Of a stretch of DNA of 64,000 nucleotides, positions 54,776-63,824 are shown piece by piece (the first letter of the stretch is position 1; the number at the start of each line of letters is the position of its first letter). Both the position numbers and the translations under genes were made by a program. The notes beneath the pieces are model-generated. The model made no database searches and was not told where the DNA came from. It saw only the letters and a list, made by a program, of their open reading frames with translations. Source of the DNA: Frateuria aurantia DSM 6220 (GTDB lineage Bacteria; Pseudomonadota; Gammaproteobacteria; Xanthomonadales; Rhodanobacteraceae); NCBI RefSeq assembly GCF_000242255.2, contig NC_017033.1:2863110-2927109 (forward strand), written 5' to 3'.

Positions 54776-56004
54776 GCGCCCGGCACGGTCGTCGCCGCCT
54801 CCCGCATGCCGGCACCGATCGCCCGCAGATCCGTCCCTGCCGGCTGCTGATACAGGCGCAGACCAAAGCGTGGCAGCTGGATCAGAAGATGCTCGAAAAT
54901 ATCGCTCTGCACGGCCTCGTAGCCGGCCAGCGCGGTTTCCTGGGTAAAGCACCACAGCTCCAGAGGCAGCCCTTCGCCGCTGATCGGCAATTGGCGCACC
55001 ACCACCGCCAGATCCTGACGAATGCGTGGATGCCGTTCCAGATAATCTCTGGCATAGGTACGGAACAGGCCAAGATTGGTCGCCTGCCAGCCAGCACCGG
55101 AACGGCCGTCCGGCAGGCCCGGCAACTGCCCTTGCAGATAGGCGGTCGCGGCCTCGCCCGGCCAGATGCCGGCGGCCGCTTCCGGGGTCAGTTCGGTCAC
55201 GCTGGATGCATCCAGCAGCAGGGCACGTTTGATACGGCGGCCACCGGCCTCGACCATGCCGCGCCAGTTCTGGTAGCTCTCGCTCATCAGCTTCCAGGTC
55301 GGAATGGTGACGATGGTCTGGTCGAAATTGCGCACCTTGACTGCATGCAGACCGATATCCAGCACATGGCCATCCGCGCCCGCCGCCGGCAGGGTGATCC
55401 AGTCACCGACCCGCAGCATGTCATTGGTCGACAGCTGGACGCCGGCCACAAAGCCCAGGATGGTGTCCTTGAACACCAGCAGCAAGACCGCCGACATCGC
55501 TCCCAGTCCGGACAGCAGCAGACCGATCTGGCGGCCGGTGACGACGCCGACGATGACCAGGCCGGTGAAGATCATCACCACCAGCCGGGCCAGCTGCACC
55601 AGACCCTTCAACGACTGGCGCTGAACCGGGCCACCCTGGCGGTACAGCTGATCCAGCCCCGACAGCAGGGAACTGACGGCCATGCCCATGCAGAACACCA
55701 GCCAGGCTTCAGCCAGCCGGGCAATACCTTCGTCATAACGGTCAGGCACGCCAGGAATCAGCACGATGCCGTACTGGATGATCATCGGCGGCACGGCACG
55801 CGCCAGCCAGCGGGCCACGCCATGGTCCAGCAGCACGTCATCCCAGACCCAGCGGGTCCGCAATGCCAGCGTGTGCAGCACGCGCTGCACGATCCATTGC
55901 ACCAGCAGGCCGATCAGCCAGGCCCCCAGAAACAGCCCGGCCACCAGGATGGACGCCCGCAGTCCGCCGTTGACCGGCAGATAATGTTCCAGATTCATCC
56001 ACAT
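54772..56004 (-). CDS. MscS-family mechanosensitive channel, YbdG-like
   Basis: 410 residues, longer than MscS. Four or five hydrophobic segments occur in the first 200 residues. The pore-proximal LLLSGLGAMSAVLLLVFKDT and the beta-domain MLRVGDWITLPAAGADGHVLDIGLH fit YbdG/YnaI-type channels, which respond to milder osmotic shifts. The start is uncertain among close ATGs (56004, 55998). It sits between folB (stop 7 bp before the start) and folK (ATGA overlap), an odd position for an osmotic channel. Confidence 0.88.
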   Translation of the reverse strand: MWMNLEHYLPVNGGLRASILVAGLFLGAWLIGLLVQWIVQRVLHTLALRTRWVWDDVLLDHGVARWLARAVPPMIIQYGIVLIPGVPDRYDEGIARLAEAWLVFCMGMAVSSLLSGLDQLYRQGGPVQRQSLKGLVQLARLVVMIFTGLVIVGVVTGRQIGLLLSGLGAMSAVLLLVFKDTILGFVAGVQLSTNDMLRVGDWITLPAAGADGHVLDIGLHAVKVRNFDQTIVTIPTWKLMSESYQNWRGMVEAGGRRIKRALLLDASSVTELTPEAAAGIWPGEAATAYLQGQLPGLPDGRSGAGWQATNLGLFRTYARDYLERHPRIRQDLAVVVRQLPISGEGLPLELWCFTQETALAGYEAVQSDIFEHLLIQLPRFGLRLYQQPAGTDLRAIGAGMREAATTVPGA

Positions 56005-56011
56005 TCCGAGT

Positions 56012-56371
56012 TCAGTCCGGCCGTTGTCCGCGTTCGATCCGCACACCCACTGCACGCGCTCCGCGCACCGCCCCCGGCTTGGACAGCTTCAAGCGAACCC
56101 AGACCACGCCGAACTCTTCGCGAATGATCGCGGCGCAGCGCTCGGCCAGCGTCTCGACCAGCCCGAACTGCGACTCGCCGACATAGCTGATCAGCCGCTT
56201 GGAGACATCCTTGTAATTCAAGGTCAGGTTGATGTCGTCGGTGGCGGCCGGCGGGCGATTGTCGAACGCCATCTCGATATCCAGGGCCAGCGTCTGACGA
56301 ACCCGCCGCTCCCAGTCATAAATGCCGATCACGGCATCGATCCGCAGATCTTCAATAAAAACGATATCCAT
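56012..56371 (-). CDS. folB: dihydroneopterin aldolase
   Basis: 119 residues, full family length. MDIVFIEDLRIDAVIGIYDWERRVRQ carries the catalytic-site Tyr; ESQFGLVETLAERCAAI holds the Glu/Leu-Ala pocket, and VRLKLSKPGAVRGARAVGVRIER has the catalytic Lys. It cleaves dihydroneopterin to the hydroxymethylpterin used by FolK. First gene of folB-mscS-folK. The ATG begins exactly where the family does; the longer frame to 56446 is not conserved. Confidence 0.94.
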   Translation of the reverse strand: MDIVFIEDLRIDAVIGIYDWERRVRQTLALDIEMAFDNRPPAATDDINLTLNYKDVSKRLISYVGESQFGLVETLAERCAAIIREEFGVVWVRLKLSKPGAVRGARAVGVRIERGQRPD

Positions 56372-56473
56372 GCCGGATAGGATTTGGCAAAGCGCCTTCC
56401 CATGCAAGAGGGACGTGGCCGCAGCGCCGGACGGCAAGCTCGCCACCGGCGCCGGACGACGGCCCGGGCAGCT

Positions 56474-57526
56474 TCAGCCGACAGCCTCCAGACTCTCCAG
56501 ATCCCAGCGCGGCACGACTGTTGCCGCCGTGCTGGCCACCTGCCCCGATGCCAGCCGGATCGCACCGGCCAAGGCAATCATCGCGCCATTGTCGGTACAA
56601 AACTCCAGCCGCGGATAGCGGACCTCGAAGCCATCGACCCGGCCGGCCTCCAGCAAGGCGGACCGCAGCCGCTGGTTGGCGCCGACCCCTCCGGCGATCA
56701 CCAGCTGACGCCGACCGGTCTGTTCCAGCGCCCGCCGGCATTTGATCAGCAAGGTATCGACCATCGCCTGCTCGAAGGCCAGGGCGATATCGGCACGGGT
56801 CTGCTCGCTCTGGTCGGAACGCTGCCAGGCAAGCAACACCTGGGTTTTCAGGCCCGAGAAGCTGAAATCCAGTCCCGGCCGATCAGTCATCGGCCGCGAA
56901 AAGCGGAATACCCCGTCGTGACCGTGTTCCGCCAGGGCCGCCAGCGCCGGCCCCCCGGGATAGGGCAAGCCCATCAGCTTGGCGGTCTTGTCGAACGCTT
57001 CGCCCGCGGCATCGTCCAGGGTATCGCCGACCACGCGGTAGCTGCCCACGGCCGCCACATCGACCAGCATGGAATGACCGCCGGAGACCAGCAGCGCCAG
57101 AAATGGCGGCTCGGGCGCCTGCGGCTCCAGCAAGGGAGCCAGCAGATGCCCTTCCATATGATGCACGCCCAGAGCCGGCACCCCCAGCGACCAGGCCAGA
57201 GCCTGGCCGGTGGCGGCACCGACCAGCAAGGCGCCGACCAGACCCGGACCGCTGGTATAGGCCACCGCCCCGACGTCAGCCACGCCCAGCCCGGCTTCAG
57301 CCAGACAGCCGCGAATCAGCGGCAGCAGCTTGCGCACATGGTCTCGGCTGGCCAGTTCCGGAACCACCCCGCCATATTCGGCATGGAGCCTGATCTGGCT
57401 GAACAGCCGGTGTGCCAGCAAGCCTTCGGAAGGCGCCTTGGGCGTCCAGCGCAGCAAGGCGACGCCGGTTTCATCACAGGAGGTTTCGATTCCCAGCACC
57501 ACGGCGCCGGCGGCAGTTGCATTCAA
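56474..57526 (-). CDS. tsaD: tRNA N6-adenosine threonylcarbamoyltransferase
   Basis: 350 residues. [16 protein letters not shown] opens the ASKHA fold; the Fe-binding H123 and H127 lie in [13 protein letters not shown]; the closing Asp ligand is in [13 protein letters not shown]. With TsaB/E and C it makes the t6A modification of ANN-reading tRNAs. It is divergent from rpsU, the arrangement known from E. coli, and shares its 91-bp intergenic promoter region. Confidence 0.96.
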   Translation of the reverse strand: MNATAAGAVVLGIETSCDETGVALLRWTPKAPSEGLLAHRLFSQIRLHAEYGGVVPELASRDHVRKLLPLIRGCLAEAGLGVADVGAVAYTSGPGLVGALLVGAATGQALAWSLGVPALGVHHMEGHLLAPLLEPQAPEPPFLALLVSGGHSMLVDVAAVGSYRVVGDTLDDAAGEAFDKTAKLMGLPYPGGPALAALAEHGHDGVFRFSRPMTDRPGLDFSFSGLKTQVLLAWQRSDQSEQTRADIALAFEQAMVDTLLIKCRRALEQTGRRQLVIAGGVGANQRLRSALLEAGRVDGFEVRYPRLEFCTDNGAMIALAGAIRLASGQVASTAATVVPRWDLESLEAVG

Positions 57527-57540
57527 GATGATCAGACCCT

Positions 57541-57569
57541 TTGAGTTTGACGGACGTCCACGCTATACT
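57541..57569 (+). promoter_or_regulatory. sigma-70-type promoter for rpsU
   Basis: TTGAGT at 57541-57546 (four of six to the -35 consensus), a 17-bp spacer, and TATACT at 57564-57569 (five of six to -10). It lies 48 bp upstream of the rpsU start. Confidence 0.65.
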
Positions 57570-57617
57570 TCGCGGCTCGCCCGATTTGTACGGGTCAGTT
57601 TAGCATTCGGAGCCTTC

Positions 57618-57833
57618 ATGCCCAGCGTAAAAGTTCGCGAGAACGAGCCGTTCGAACTCGCCCTGCGTCGTTTCAAGCGCACCTGCGAAAAAGCCGGCGT
57701 TCTGGCCGAAACCCGCAAGCGCGAGTTCTACGAAAAGCCCACCCAGGAGCGCAAGCGCAAGCGTGCCGCCGCAGTGAAGCGTCACCTGCGTCGTCTGTCG
57801 CGCGACACTTCGCGTCGCACGCGCCTGTACTGA
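57618..57833 (+). CDS. rpsU: 30S ribosomal protein S21
   Basis: 71 residues, the full family length. The sequence [19 protein letters not shown] with [13 protein letters not shown] and the Arg/Lys-rich C-terminus ([20 protein letters not shown]) is unmistakable. S21 helps base-pairing of mRNA leaders to the 16S anti-Shine-Dalgarno. GGAG precedes the ATG. It heads the macromolecular-synthesis cluster, followed by a terminator-like hairpin that would let rpsU be made in excess over the downstream genes. Confidence 0.97.
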   Translation: MPSVKVRENEPFELALRRFKRTCEKAGVLAETRKREFYEKPTQERKRKRAAAVKRHLRRLSRDTSRRTRLY

Positions 57834-57919
57834 GTTTCGGGTGCCGTCCCCTCAAGGGATGGCCCGCGGATCTGGGCAGTTCGAAAGAGCCTGCCCTGGC
57901 TCGTAGAACCCCAGATCAT

Positions 57920-57952
57920 GCCAGCGCCCACCGATGGGTGGCGCTGGCTTTT
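57920..57952 (+). terminator. intrinsic (partial) terminator after rpsU
   Basis: GCCAGCGCC (57920-57928) pairs with 57940-57948, extended by ACC/GGT across one bulged base, then TTTT at 57949-57952 and a T-rich tail. It lies between rpsU and yqeY, like the T1 terminator after rpsU in E. coli that limits readthrough to dnaG. Confidence 0.8.
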
Positions 57953-57976
57953 CGTGTTTGATCAATGGACAGGACC

Positions 57977-58420
57977 ATGTCACTGAAAGCACAGCTGACC
58001 GAAGACATGAAGAGCGCGATGCGCGCCTCGGACAAGTCCAGACTCGGCGTGATCCGCCTGATTCTGGCCGCCGTCAAGCAGCGCGAAGTCGACACTCGCA
58101 GCGAGATCGGCGAAGCCGAGGTGCTGCAGACCCTGGAAAAAATGCTCAAGCAGCGCCGCGATTCCGTGCAGCAATTCATGGCTGCCGGCCGTGACGATCT
58201 GGCCGCGGTCGAAGAAGCCGAAATCGCCATCATTGCCGACTATCTGCCACGCGCCCTGGATGCCTCGGAGCTGGGCGAACTGATCGACGCGGCCGTTGCT
58301 GCCACCGGTGCCAGCCGGCCGCAGGATCTGGGCAAGATCGTCGCCCATGTGAAGACCCATGCTGTCGGCCGTGCCGATATGGCCTTGGTCGCCAACCTGG
58401 CAAAACAGCGCCTGAAGTAG
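57977..58420 (+). CDS. yqeY: GatB/YqeY domain protein
   Basis: 147 residues. MSLKAQLTEDMKSAMRA, then VIRLILAAVKQREVD and VEEAEIAIIADYLP, are characteristic of YqeY proteins, which resemble the tail domain of the GatB amidotransferase subunit and have been linked to tRNA-related functions without proof. The second of two in-frame ATGs is chosen on homology, although neither has an ideal ribosome binding site. It sits between rpsU and dnaG, as is common in this group. Confidence 0.9.
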   Translation: MSLKAQLTEDMKSAMRASDKSRLGVIRLILAAVKQREVDTRSEIGEAEVLQTLEKMLKQRRDSVQQFMAAGRDDLAAVEEAEIAIIADYLPRALDASELGELIDAAVAATGASRPQDLGKIVAHVKTHAVGRADMALVANLAKQRLK

Positions 58421-58500
58421 CCACCGGCCGATCCATGCTGGCATGCCGTCATGAAATCTGCGTATATAGAAGCTCAGACCAATAACATGGAGTTGACGGC

Positions 58501-58674
58501 ATGTTGAAGTGGGCCATTATTTTCGCGGTCATTTCGCTGGTTTCCGGCTGGCTGGGCTTCGGCGGCGTCTCCGGCGCCGCCGCGACGATCGCCAAGGTGC
58601 TGTTTGCCATCTTCGTGATCGTGTTCCTGTTCTTCCTGCTGGCTGCAGTCGGCCTGTTCCATCTGGCGACCTGA
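58501..58674 (+). CDS. DUF1328-family small membrane protein (YtjA-like)
   Basis: 57 residues: MLKWAIIFAVISLVSGWLGF, a Gly/Ala-rich turn (GGVSGAAATIAKV) and a second hydrophobic helix (LFAIFVIVFLFFLLAAV). Two transmembrane segments and this sequence pattern match the DUF1328/YtjA family of inner-membrane microproteins of unknown function. GGAG eight bases before the ATG supports translation. It lies between yqeY and dnaG on the same strand, so it may be part of that transcript. Confidence 0.88.
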   Translation: MLKWAIIFAVISLVSGWLGFGGVSGAAATIAKVLFAIFVIVFLFFLLAAVGLFHLAT

Positions 58675-58764
58675 GTCAGGCCTGCCGCCGGCCCCTGCCG
58701 GCGGCAGGATCGGTATCCGCGACGATACCCCCGGCCGCGCCGCAGCCATTAAACTAGGCGAGCT

Positions 58765-60492
58765 ATGCGTGGCCTGATTCCCGAGCGTTTCATTGATGAA
58801 CTGCTGACCCGCGTCGATATCGTCGACGTGATACAGCACCGTGTGCCGCTGAAAAAAGCCGGTCGCGAATGGACCGCCTGCTGTCCGTTCCACAACGAAC
58901 GCAGCCCGTCCTTCTATGTCAGCCCCAGCAAGCAGTTCTACCACTGCTTTGGCTGCGGCGCGCATGGCAGCGCCCTGAAGTTCCTGATGGAATACGAACG
59001 CCTGGAATTTCCGGATGCGGTCGAGGAACTGGCCAAGACCGTGGGCCTGACCGTACCGCGCGAAGGCGGCCAGCAGGCCCCGCGCGAGGACCGCAGCGAC
59101 AGCTACAGCCTGCTGGATGAGGCCGCCAGCTGGTACCAGCAGCAACTGGCGCAGGACAGCGAAGCTCAGGCCTATTGCCGGCAGCGCGGACTGGATCCTG
59201 ACATCATCAGCCGCTTCCGTATCGGCTGGGCGCCCGCCGGCTATGACGGCCTCAGCCAGGCCGTCGGCCGGCAGCAGGCACGCAAGCTGGAGCTGCTGAG
59301 CGAGACCGGCATGCTGGCCAGCGGGGACCACGGCCGTCGGTACGACCGCTTCCGGCAGCGCCTGATGTTTCCGATCATGGATCGCCGTGGCCGGGTGATC
59401 GCCTTCGGCGGCCGCCTGACCGGCAGCGAGCAGGGGCCGAAATACCTCAACTCGCCGGAGACGCCCCTGTTTCACAAGGGGCGCGAGCTGTTCGCCCTGT
59501 GGCAGGTCAAACAGGCCAATCCCAAGCTGGAGCGTATCGTGGTGGTCGAAGGCTATATGGATGCCATCGCCATGCACCAGGCTGGCCTGCCCATCGCGGT
59601 GGCCACCCTGGGGACAGCCACTACCCCTGAACACACCGAGCAGCTGTTTCGTGCCACCGCCGATGTCGTGTTCTGCTTCGATGGTGACCGCGCCGGCCGC
59701 GCGGCGGCCTGGAAGGCCCTGGAAGCCACCCTGCCCCGCATGCGCGATGGCCGGCAGGCCGGCTTCCTGTTCCTGCCCGATGGCGAGGATCCCGACAGCC
59801 TGATCCGTCAGGAGGGACAGGCCGGCTTCCAGCAACGGATCAGCCAGGCCATGCCGCTGTCCGACTATTTGTTCAATGAGCTGTCCCGTGATGTCGACAC
59901 CACCCGCCTGGAAGGGCGCGCCCGCCTGGCCGAGCGGGCAAGGCCACTGATCGCCCGCCTGCCGGATGGCGCCTTCCGCGACCTGATGGCCGAGGAACTG
60001 GAACGACGCAGTGGCGCCCGGGCCCAGCTTGGAGTCGCTCCCGCACCGCCCCGGCCGGCCCGGGTGGAAGGTCAGCGTACCCTGGTCCGCAGCGTGATCG
60101 CCCTGCTGCTGGCACAGCCTGAAGTGGCCCGCGAATGGCAGCCGCCTTATCCGTTTGCCCAGCTGGAACTGCGCGGCATCAGCCTTCTGCTGGAACTGAT
60201 CGAACTGATCCAGCGACGCCCCGGCGCCCACGCGGCCTTGCTGATCGAACATTTTGCCGAGCGGCCGGAATATGCCGCTCTGCAGAAGTTGATGACGGCC
60301 ACCCTGGTCGGCGATCCCGAGACCCAGAAGCAGGAACTGCGCGATGCCATCGGCCGCCTGCAGCACCAAGCTCATATCCAGCGCCGACACGCGCTGCAGG
60401 CGCGGCTGGGGCAGCTGAACGACGCCGAAAAAGAGGAGCTGCGCCAGCTGCTGCCTCTGCGCGAGCACCTGCGGGGCTTCGCCGACGCCTGA
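58765..60492 (+). CDS. dnaG: DNA primase
   Basis: 575 residues. The N-terminal zinc ribbon has C40, H43, C61 and C64 (ACCPFHNE and YHCFGCGAHG). The TOPRIM core shows the catalytic Glu in VVVEGYMDAIAMH and the Asp cluster in FDGDRAGRAA. The C-terminal region binds the DnaB helicase. It makes RNA primers for replication. In most gammaproteobacteria rpoD follows dnaG, but here the next gene downstream is on the other strand. The ribosome binding site is modest (AGGCGAG). Confidence 0.96.
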   Translation: MRGLIPERFIDELLTRVDIVDVIQHRVPLKKAGREWTACCPFHNERSPSFYVSPSKQFYHCFGCGAHGSALKFLMEYERLEFPDAVEELAKTVGLTVPREGGQQAPREDRSDSYSLLDEAASWYQQQLAQDSEAQAYCRQRGLDPDIISRFRIGWAPAGYDGLSQAVGRQQARKLELLSETGMLASGDHGRRYDRFRQRLMFPIMDRRGRVIAFGGRLTGSEQGPKYLNSPETPLFHKGRELFALWQVKQANPKLERIVVVEGYMDAIAMHQAGLPIAVATLGTATTPEHTEQLFRATADVVFCFDGDRAGRAAAWKALEATLPRMRDGRQAGFLFLPDGEDPDSLIRQEGQAGFQQRISQAMPLSDYLFNELSRDVDTTRLEGRARLAERARPLIARLPDGAFRDLMAEELERRSGARAQLGVAPAPPRPARVEGQRTLVRSVIALLLAQPEVAREWQPPYPFAQLELRGISLLLELIELIQRRPGAHAALLIEHFAERPEYAALQKLMTATLVGDPETQKQELRDAIGRLQHQAHIQRRHALQARLGQLNDAEKEELRQLLPLREHLRGFADA

Positions 60493-60505
60493 GCATCGAG
60501 AAATC

Positions 60506-60539
60506 GGCGGCCAGGCTTCAGCGCAAGCCTTCAGCCGCC
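60506..60539 (+). terminator. hairpin downstream of dnaG
   Basis: Nested pairing: GGCGGC (60506-60511) with GCCGCC (60534-60539), and AGGCTT (60513-60518) with AAGCCT (60525-60530). It starts 14 bases after the dnaG stop. No T-run, so termination is inferred from position between convergent genes. Confidence 0.5.
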
Positions 60540-60650
60540 ATCATCACGCTTGCAAGGCTCCACCGGCCCGTCCCCGTCACACCGAACGGGCAGCGGCGGA
60601 CCGCACCATGGCCGGCAGCCTCCCCGTGACGCCGTCCGGGGCGCCGTCGG

Positions 60651-62330
60651 TCAGTGCCCGCCCTTGGCCTGCAAGGAGTCCACCGCCGCTTCATCGGTAT
60701 CGATTTCGCGCGCCAGCATCCGCAGCGTGGTGTCATTGATCATATGGGCGCGATTCAGGCGGGCGACCTCCTCACGCTCGGCCCGCAGCGCCGTCATCCG
60801 CAATTCGCGCTCCAGGGCGACCTCGAGCCGGGCCTCGCCGACATCCGAGGCATCGTCATCTTCCTCGGCCATCGCCGCGATACGCTGCTGATAGTCGCTG
60901 ACCACCCGCGAGCCGACCCGCGAGGCCACGGCATCGTAGAGCTCGCCCTGCGACTGCGGACGTTCGGCCAGCCAGCGTTCCACCGCCTTGATCGCCGCCG
61001 CCGAGGCACGGCTGCGTCCGAAATGCTCTTCGCGCGCATGCGGGTCCTCGGGCAGCTCGATATTCTTCAGCAATTTCGGAAGACCGATGCTGCCGATCAG
61101 CAAGGTGCACAGAATCACCCCGGTGGCCAGGAAGATCATCAGGCCACGCGTCGGGAACGGGCTGCCGTCCATCATCACCACCGGCAGCGACAACACGCCG
61201 GCCAGCGAGATGGCCCCTCGCACACCCGCCAGCGCCGTCACCCAGATCATCCGGGTCGAGGCCGGCTCGGTCTTGCGGCCTCGCAAGCGGGCAATCAGAC
61301 GAGCCACCCGCAGCGAGCACCAGATCCAGACGAAACGCATCAGCACCAGCAGCACCGAGATCGCCAGCACATAGCCCAGCAGCATCCACAGCGAGCCGCC
61401 ACCGGCCTCGTTCAGCACCTCCGGCGCCTGCCCCACGATTTCGGGCAGCTGCAGGCCCAGCAGCAGGAAGATGATGCCGTTGAACACGAATTGCAGCATG
61501 TTCCAGACCGTATTGTTCTGGATCCGCAGCGCCGCCTGACCGCCTTTGAGAATATCGGTGTATTTGATCGTCATGCCCGCCGCCACGGCGGCCAGAATGC
61601 CCGAGACATGCAACAGATCTTCGGCCAGCAGATAGGCCGCAAAGGGCAGCAGCAACAGCAGTGCCACCTGGCTGGGCGGGTCGATGTCGCCACTCCATCG
61701 CACCAGTCGGCGTCGCACGCGGCTGAACAGCCAGGTGGTGGCAAAACCCACCGCCAGACCCCCGACCGCGACCAGCACGAATTTGATCGAGGCATCCCGC
61801 AGCGAAAACGCTCCGGTCAGTGCCGCCGCCACCGAGAACTGCAGCGAGACCAGACCCGAGGCATCGTTCATCAGGGCCTCGCCTTCCAGCAGATGCAGCA
61901 GCCGTGAAGGCAACGAGGCCCCGCCGGTGATGGACGATACCGCCACCGCATCGGTCGGCGACAGCACCGAAGCCAGGGCGAAGGCCACCGCCAGCGGCAC
62001 CGTCGGGATCATCCAGTGCACGAAGTAGCCCAGCCCGGCGACCGTGCCGAACACCAGACCCAACGCCAGAGTCAGGATCGGTGTCCGCAGCAGGAAGAAT
62101 TCACGCTTGGGAATACGCCAGCCGTCAGCAAACAGCAACGGCGGAATAAACAGCAGGAAAAACACTTCATGGTCGAACCTGACATGCAGGCTGAGCGGCG
62201 GCATGGCGAGCATCGCCCCGAGGGCGATCTGCACCAGCGGCAAGGGCAGCTTGACCGGCAGCAGTCGCAACACGACACCCGACAGCGCAACGACCAGAAG
62301 GAGTGTCAGTGAGACGAGAACTATCTGCAT
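60651..62330 (-). CDS. Na+/H+ antiporter, CPA1 family (YjcE-like)
   Basis: 559 residues. About twelve transmembrane helices end near residue 410. The transport-site motifs are VLSPTDAVAVSSI and GEALMNDASGLVSLQFS, with the paired acidic residues of CPA1 antiporters; HVSGILAAVAAG also matches. A charged cytosolic tail of about 140 residues follows (EEDDDASDVGEARLE), possibly regulatory. It exchanges Na+ or K+ for H+ at the inner membrane. The start MQIVLVSLTLLLVV matches E. coli YjcE; an in-frame start at 62381 would add a basic 17-residue extension, and neither has a strong ribosome binding site. Confidence 0.9.
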   Translation of the reverse strand: MQIVLVSLTLLLVVALSGVVLRLLPVKLPLPLVQIALGAMLAMPPLSLHVRFDHEVFFLLFIPPLLFADGWRIPKREFFLLRTPILTLALGLVFGTVAGLGYFVHWMIPTVPLAVAFALASVLSPTDAVAVSSITGGASLPSRLLHLLEGEALMNDASGLVSLQFSVAAALTGAFSLRDASIKFVLVAVGGLAVGFATTWLFSRVRRRLVRWSGDIDPPSQVALLLLLPFAAYLLAEDLLHVSGILAAVAAGMTIKYTDILKGGQAALRIQNNTVWNMLQFVFNGIIFLLLGLQLPEIVGQAPEVLNEAGGGSLWMLLGYVLAISVLLVLMRFVWIWCSLRVARLIARLRGRKTEPASTRMIWVTALAGVRGAISLAGVLSLPVVMMDGSPFPTRGLMIFLATGVILCTLLIGSIGLPKLLKNIELPEDPHAREEHFGRSRASAAAIKAVERWLAERPQSQGELYDAVASRVGSRVVSDYQQRIAAMAEEDDDASDVGEARLEVALERELRMTALRAEREEVARLNRAHMINDTTLRMLAREIDTDEAAVDSLQAKGGH

Positions 62331-62411
62331 GCGGGCCTGCTGCCGAAAATATCTGCGAATGAACTTAACAAGCCGCTTCATCGCTGTCGAGAGGCGGCCG
62401 GGAATCCCGAC

Positions 62412-62645
62412 TCAACGAGTCAGTCGCCCCGGATCGGGACTGATCACCGAACCGGAGGCAGGATACCAGTCGGCGATCCGGCCCTTGCGCAAGGTGCTGG
62501 CCGGGCCGCGCAGATCGACGGGGCCCGCGCTGGCCGACAGCGTGCGCGGACGTGGCAAGGTAGCCGGTCGCAGCGATGTCGCGCGACGCGCCGGCCGGAG
62601 CCGGCGCCAGTCCAGCCAGGATGTCAAACGAAAGGAAAGCTTCAT
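62412..62645 (-). CDS. 77-residue Arg/Pro-rich hypothetical protein
   Basis: ATG at 62645 has a very good AGGAG eight bases upstream, which sets it apart from chance frames. The product (MKLSFRLTSWLDWRRLRPARR, then an Arg/Pro/Thr-rich centre and ending SGSVISPDPGRLTR) is basic with no clear helix or signal peptide. No family recognised. It precedes the antiporter on the same strand by 30-80 bp, so it might be a leader or companion gene. The 273 bp further upstream (62646-62918) show lower GC content and no convincing gene. Confidence 0.45.
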   Translation of the reverse strand: MKLSFRLTSWLDWRRLRPARRATSLRPATLPRPRTLSASAGPVDLRGPASTLRKGRIADWYPASGSVISPDPGRLTR

Positions 62646-62918
62646 GGCCTTTCTCCTGATGGTTTCGCCTCACGGCGACCACCCGAAGATCGGCGCAACC
62701 GCTCAGCGGCGGTGCATCACCGATCGGCGGTCATCGCCGAAAGTCGTCTGATTGTGACGCGACGCTGCATTCCGAAGCGGGCGGAACACAGCGCTGCAAC
62801 TGGGAACAACGTCCATAGGCCTTTTGGAAAGACTTGAGGGAAAGGTTCTGTCCGTACTGGCCGGCATCGGCCAAGTAACGGAAGCAGTTGAATATTCTTG
62901 CGCGATCCCCCCTTGCCG

Positions 62919-63824
62919 TCAAGTTGCATCCGGACGGAACAGCAGGGCCGCGTGACTGCCGGGCAAGGTCCAGTGATCGATCAGCAGGAAGGCGAACAAG
63001 GCCATCAGATAGATGATCGAATACTTGAACATCCGCATCGCGAACACTTCGTCCGGCGGATTGAGCAGGCGTACCGCGTAATACAGGAAGCCCAGCCCCA
63101 GAATCAACGCACCGGCGAAGTAGACCAGCCCGCTCATGCCGGTCAGCACCGGCAGCATGGTCACGAAGACCAGCAGCAAGGTATAGATCAGCACCAGCCA
63201 GCGGGTATAGGCCAGGCCATGCGTCACGGGCAGCATGGGAATCCCGGCACGGGCATAGTCGTCACGGCGATAGATGGCCAAGGCCCAGAAGTGCGGCGGC
63301 GTCCACACGAAGATGATCAGGCACAACTGCAGGGCGAACGGGTGCAGGCTGCCGGTCACCGCCGTCCAGCCCAGCACCGGCGGTGCGGCGCCGGCCAGGC
63401 CGCCGATCACGATGTTCTGCGGCGTGGCGCGCTTCAGATAGGCTGTATAGATCACGGCATAGCCGATCAGCGAGCACAGCGTCAACAAGGCGGTCAGCCG
63501 GTTGACCCACAGGCACAGCACCAGCATCGAGGCCAGCCCCAGAATCAGGGCGAAAATCCAGACCTGACGCGGCTGCAGCTGCCCGGTGGCCAGCGGACGA
63601 CGAGCCGTGCGCTGCATGATCCGGTCGATCCGCTGGTCGATCAGATGGTTGAACGCCGCCGCCGAGGCCGAGGCCAGCCAGATGCCGAGACTGCCGAAGA
63701 CCAGCGCCCGCAACGGCGGCAGACCGGGTACCGCCAGAAACATCCCGATCACGGCACAAAACACCAGCAAAGCGACGACTCGCGGCTTGGTCAGCTCCTT
63801 GTACTGGCGCCACTTGCCCATCAT
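62919..63824 (-). CDS. cyoE: protoheme IX farnesyltransferase (heme O synthase)
   Basis: 301 residues with about nine transmembrane helices. The prenyltransferase motif is [21 protein letters not shown], an N-x-x-x-D-x-x-x-D version of the Asp-rich site, and the second conserved loop is [17 protein letters not shown] with the downstream [11 protein letters not shown]. It attaches the farnesyl group to heme B, giving heme O for terminal oxidases. Its ATG overlaps the stop of ctaA/COX15 (ATGA), so heme O and heme A synthesis are translationally coupled. Confidence 0.96.
   Translation of the reverse strand: MMGKWRQYKELTKPRVVALLVFCAVIGMFLAVPGLPPLRALVFGSLGIWLASASAAAFNHLIDQRIDRIMQRTARRPLATGQLQPRQVWIFALILGLASMLVLCLWVNRLTALLTLCSLIGYAVIYTAYLKRATPQNIVIGGLAGAAPPVLGWTAVTGSLHPFALQLCLIIFVWTPPHFWALAIYRRDDYARAGIPMLPVTHGLAYTRWLVLIYTLLLVFVTMLPVLTGMSGLVYFAGALILGLGFLYYAVRLLNPPDEVFAMRMFKYSIIYLMALFAFLLIDHWTLPGSHAALLFRPDAT

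Noticed and set aside
57874-57896. GGGCAG/CTGCCC hairpin just after rpsU
   Set aside because: Only six pairs with an 11-base loop and no T-run; the hairpin at 57920-57952 is the convincing terminator.
62731-62922. 63-residue minus-strand frame overlapping the 3' end of cyoE
   Set aside because: It reads somewhat protein-like (YGRCSQLQRC) but starts at TTG without a ribosome binding site and matches no family I know.
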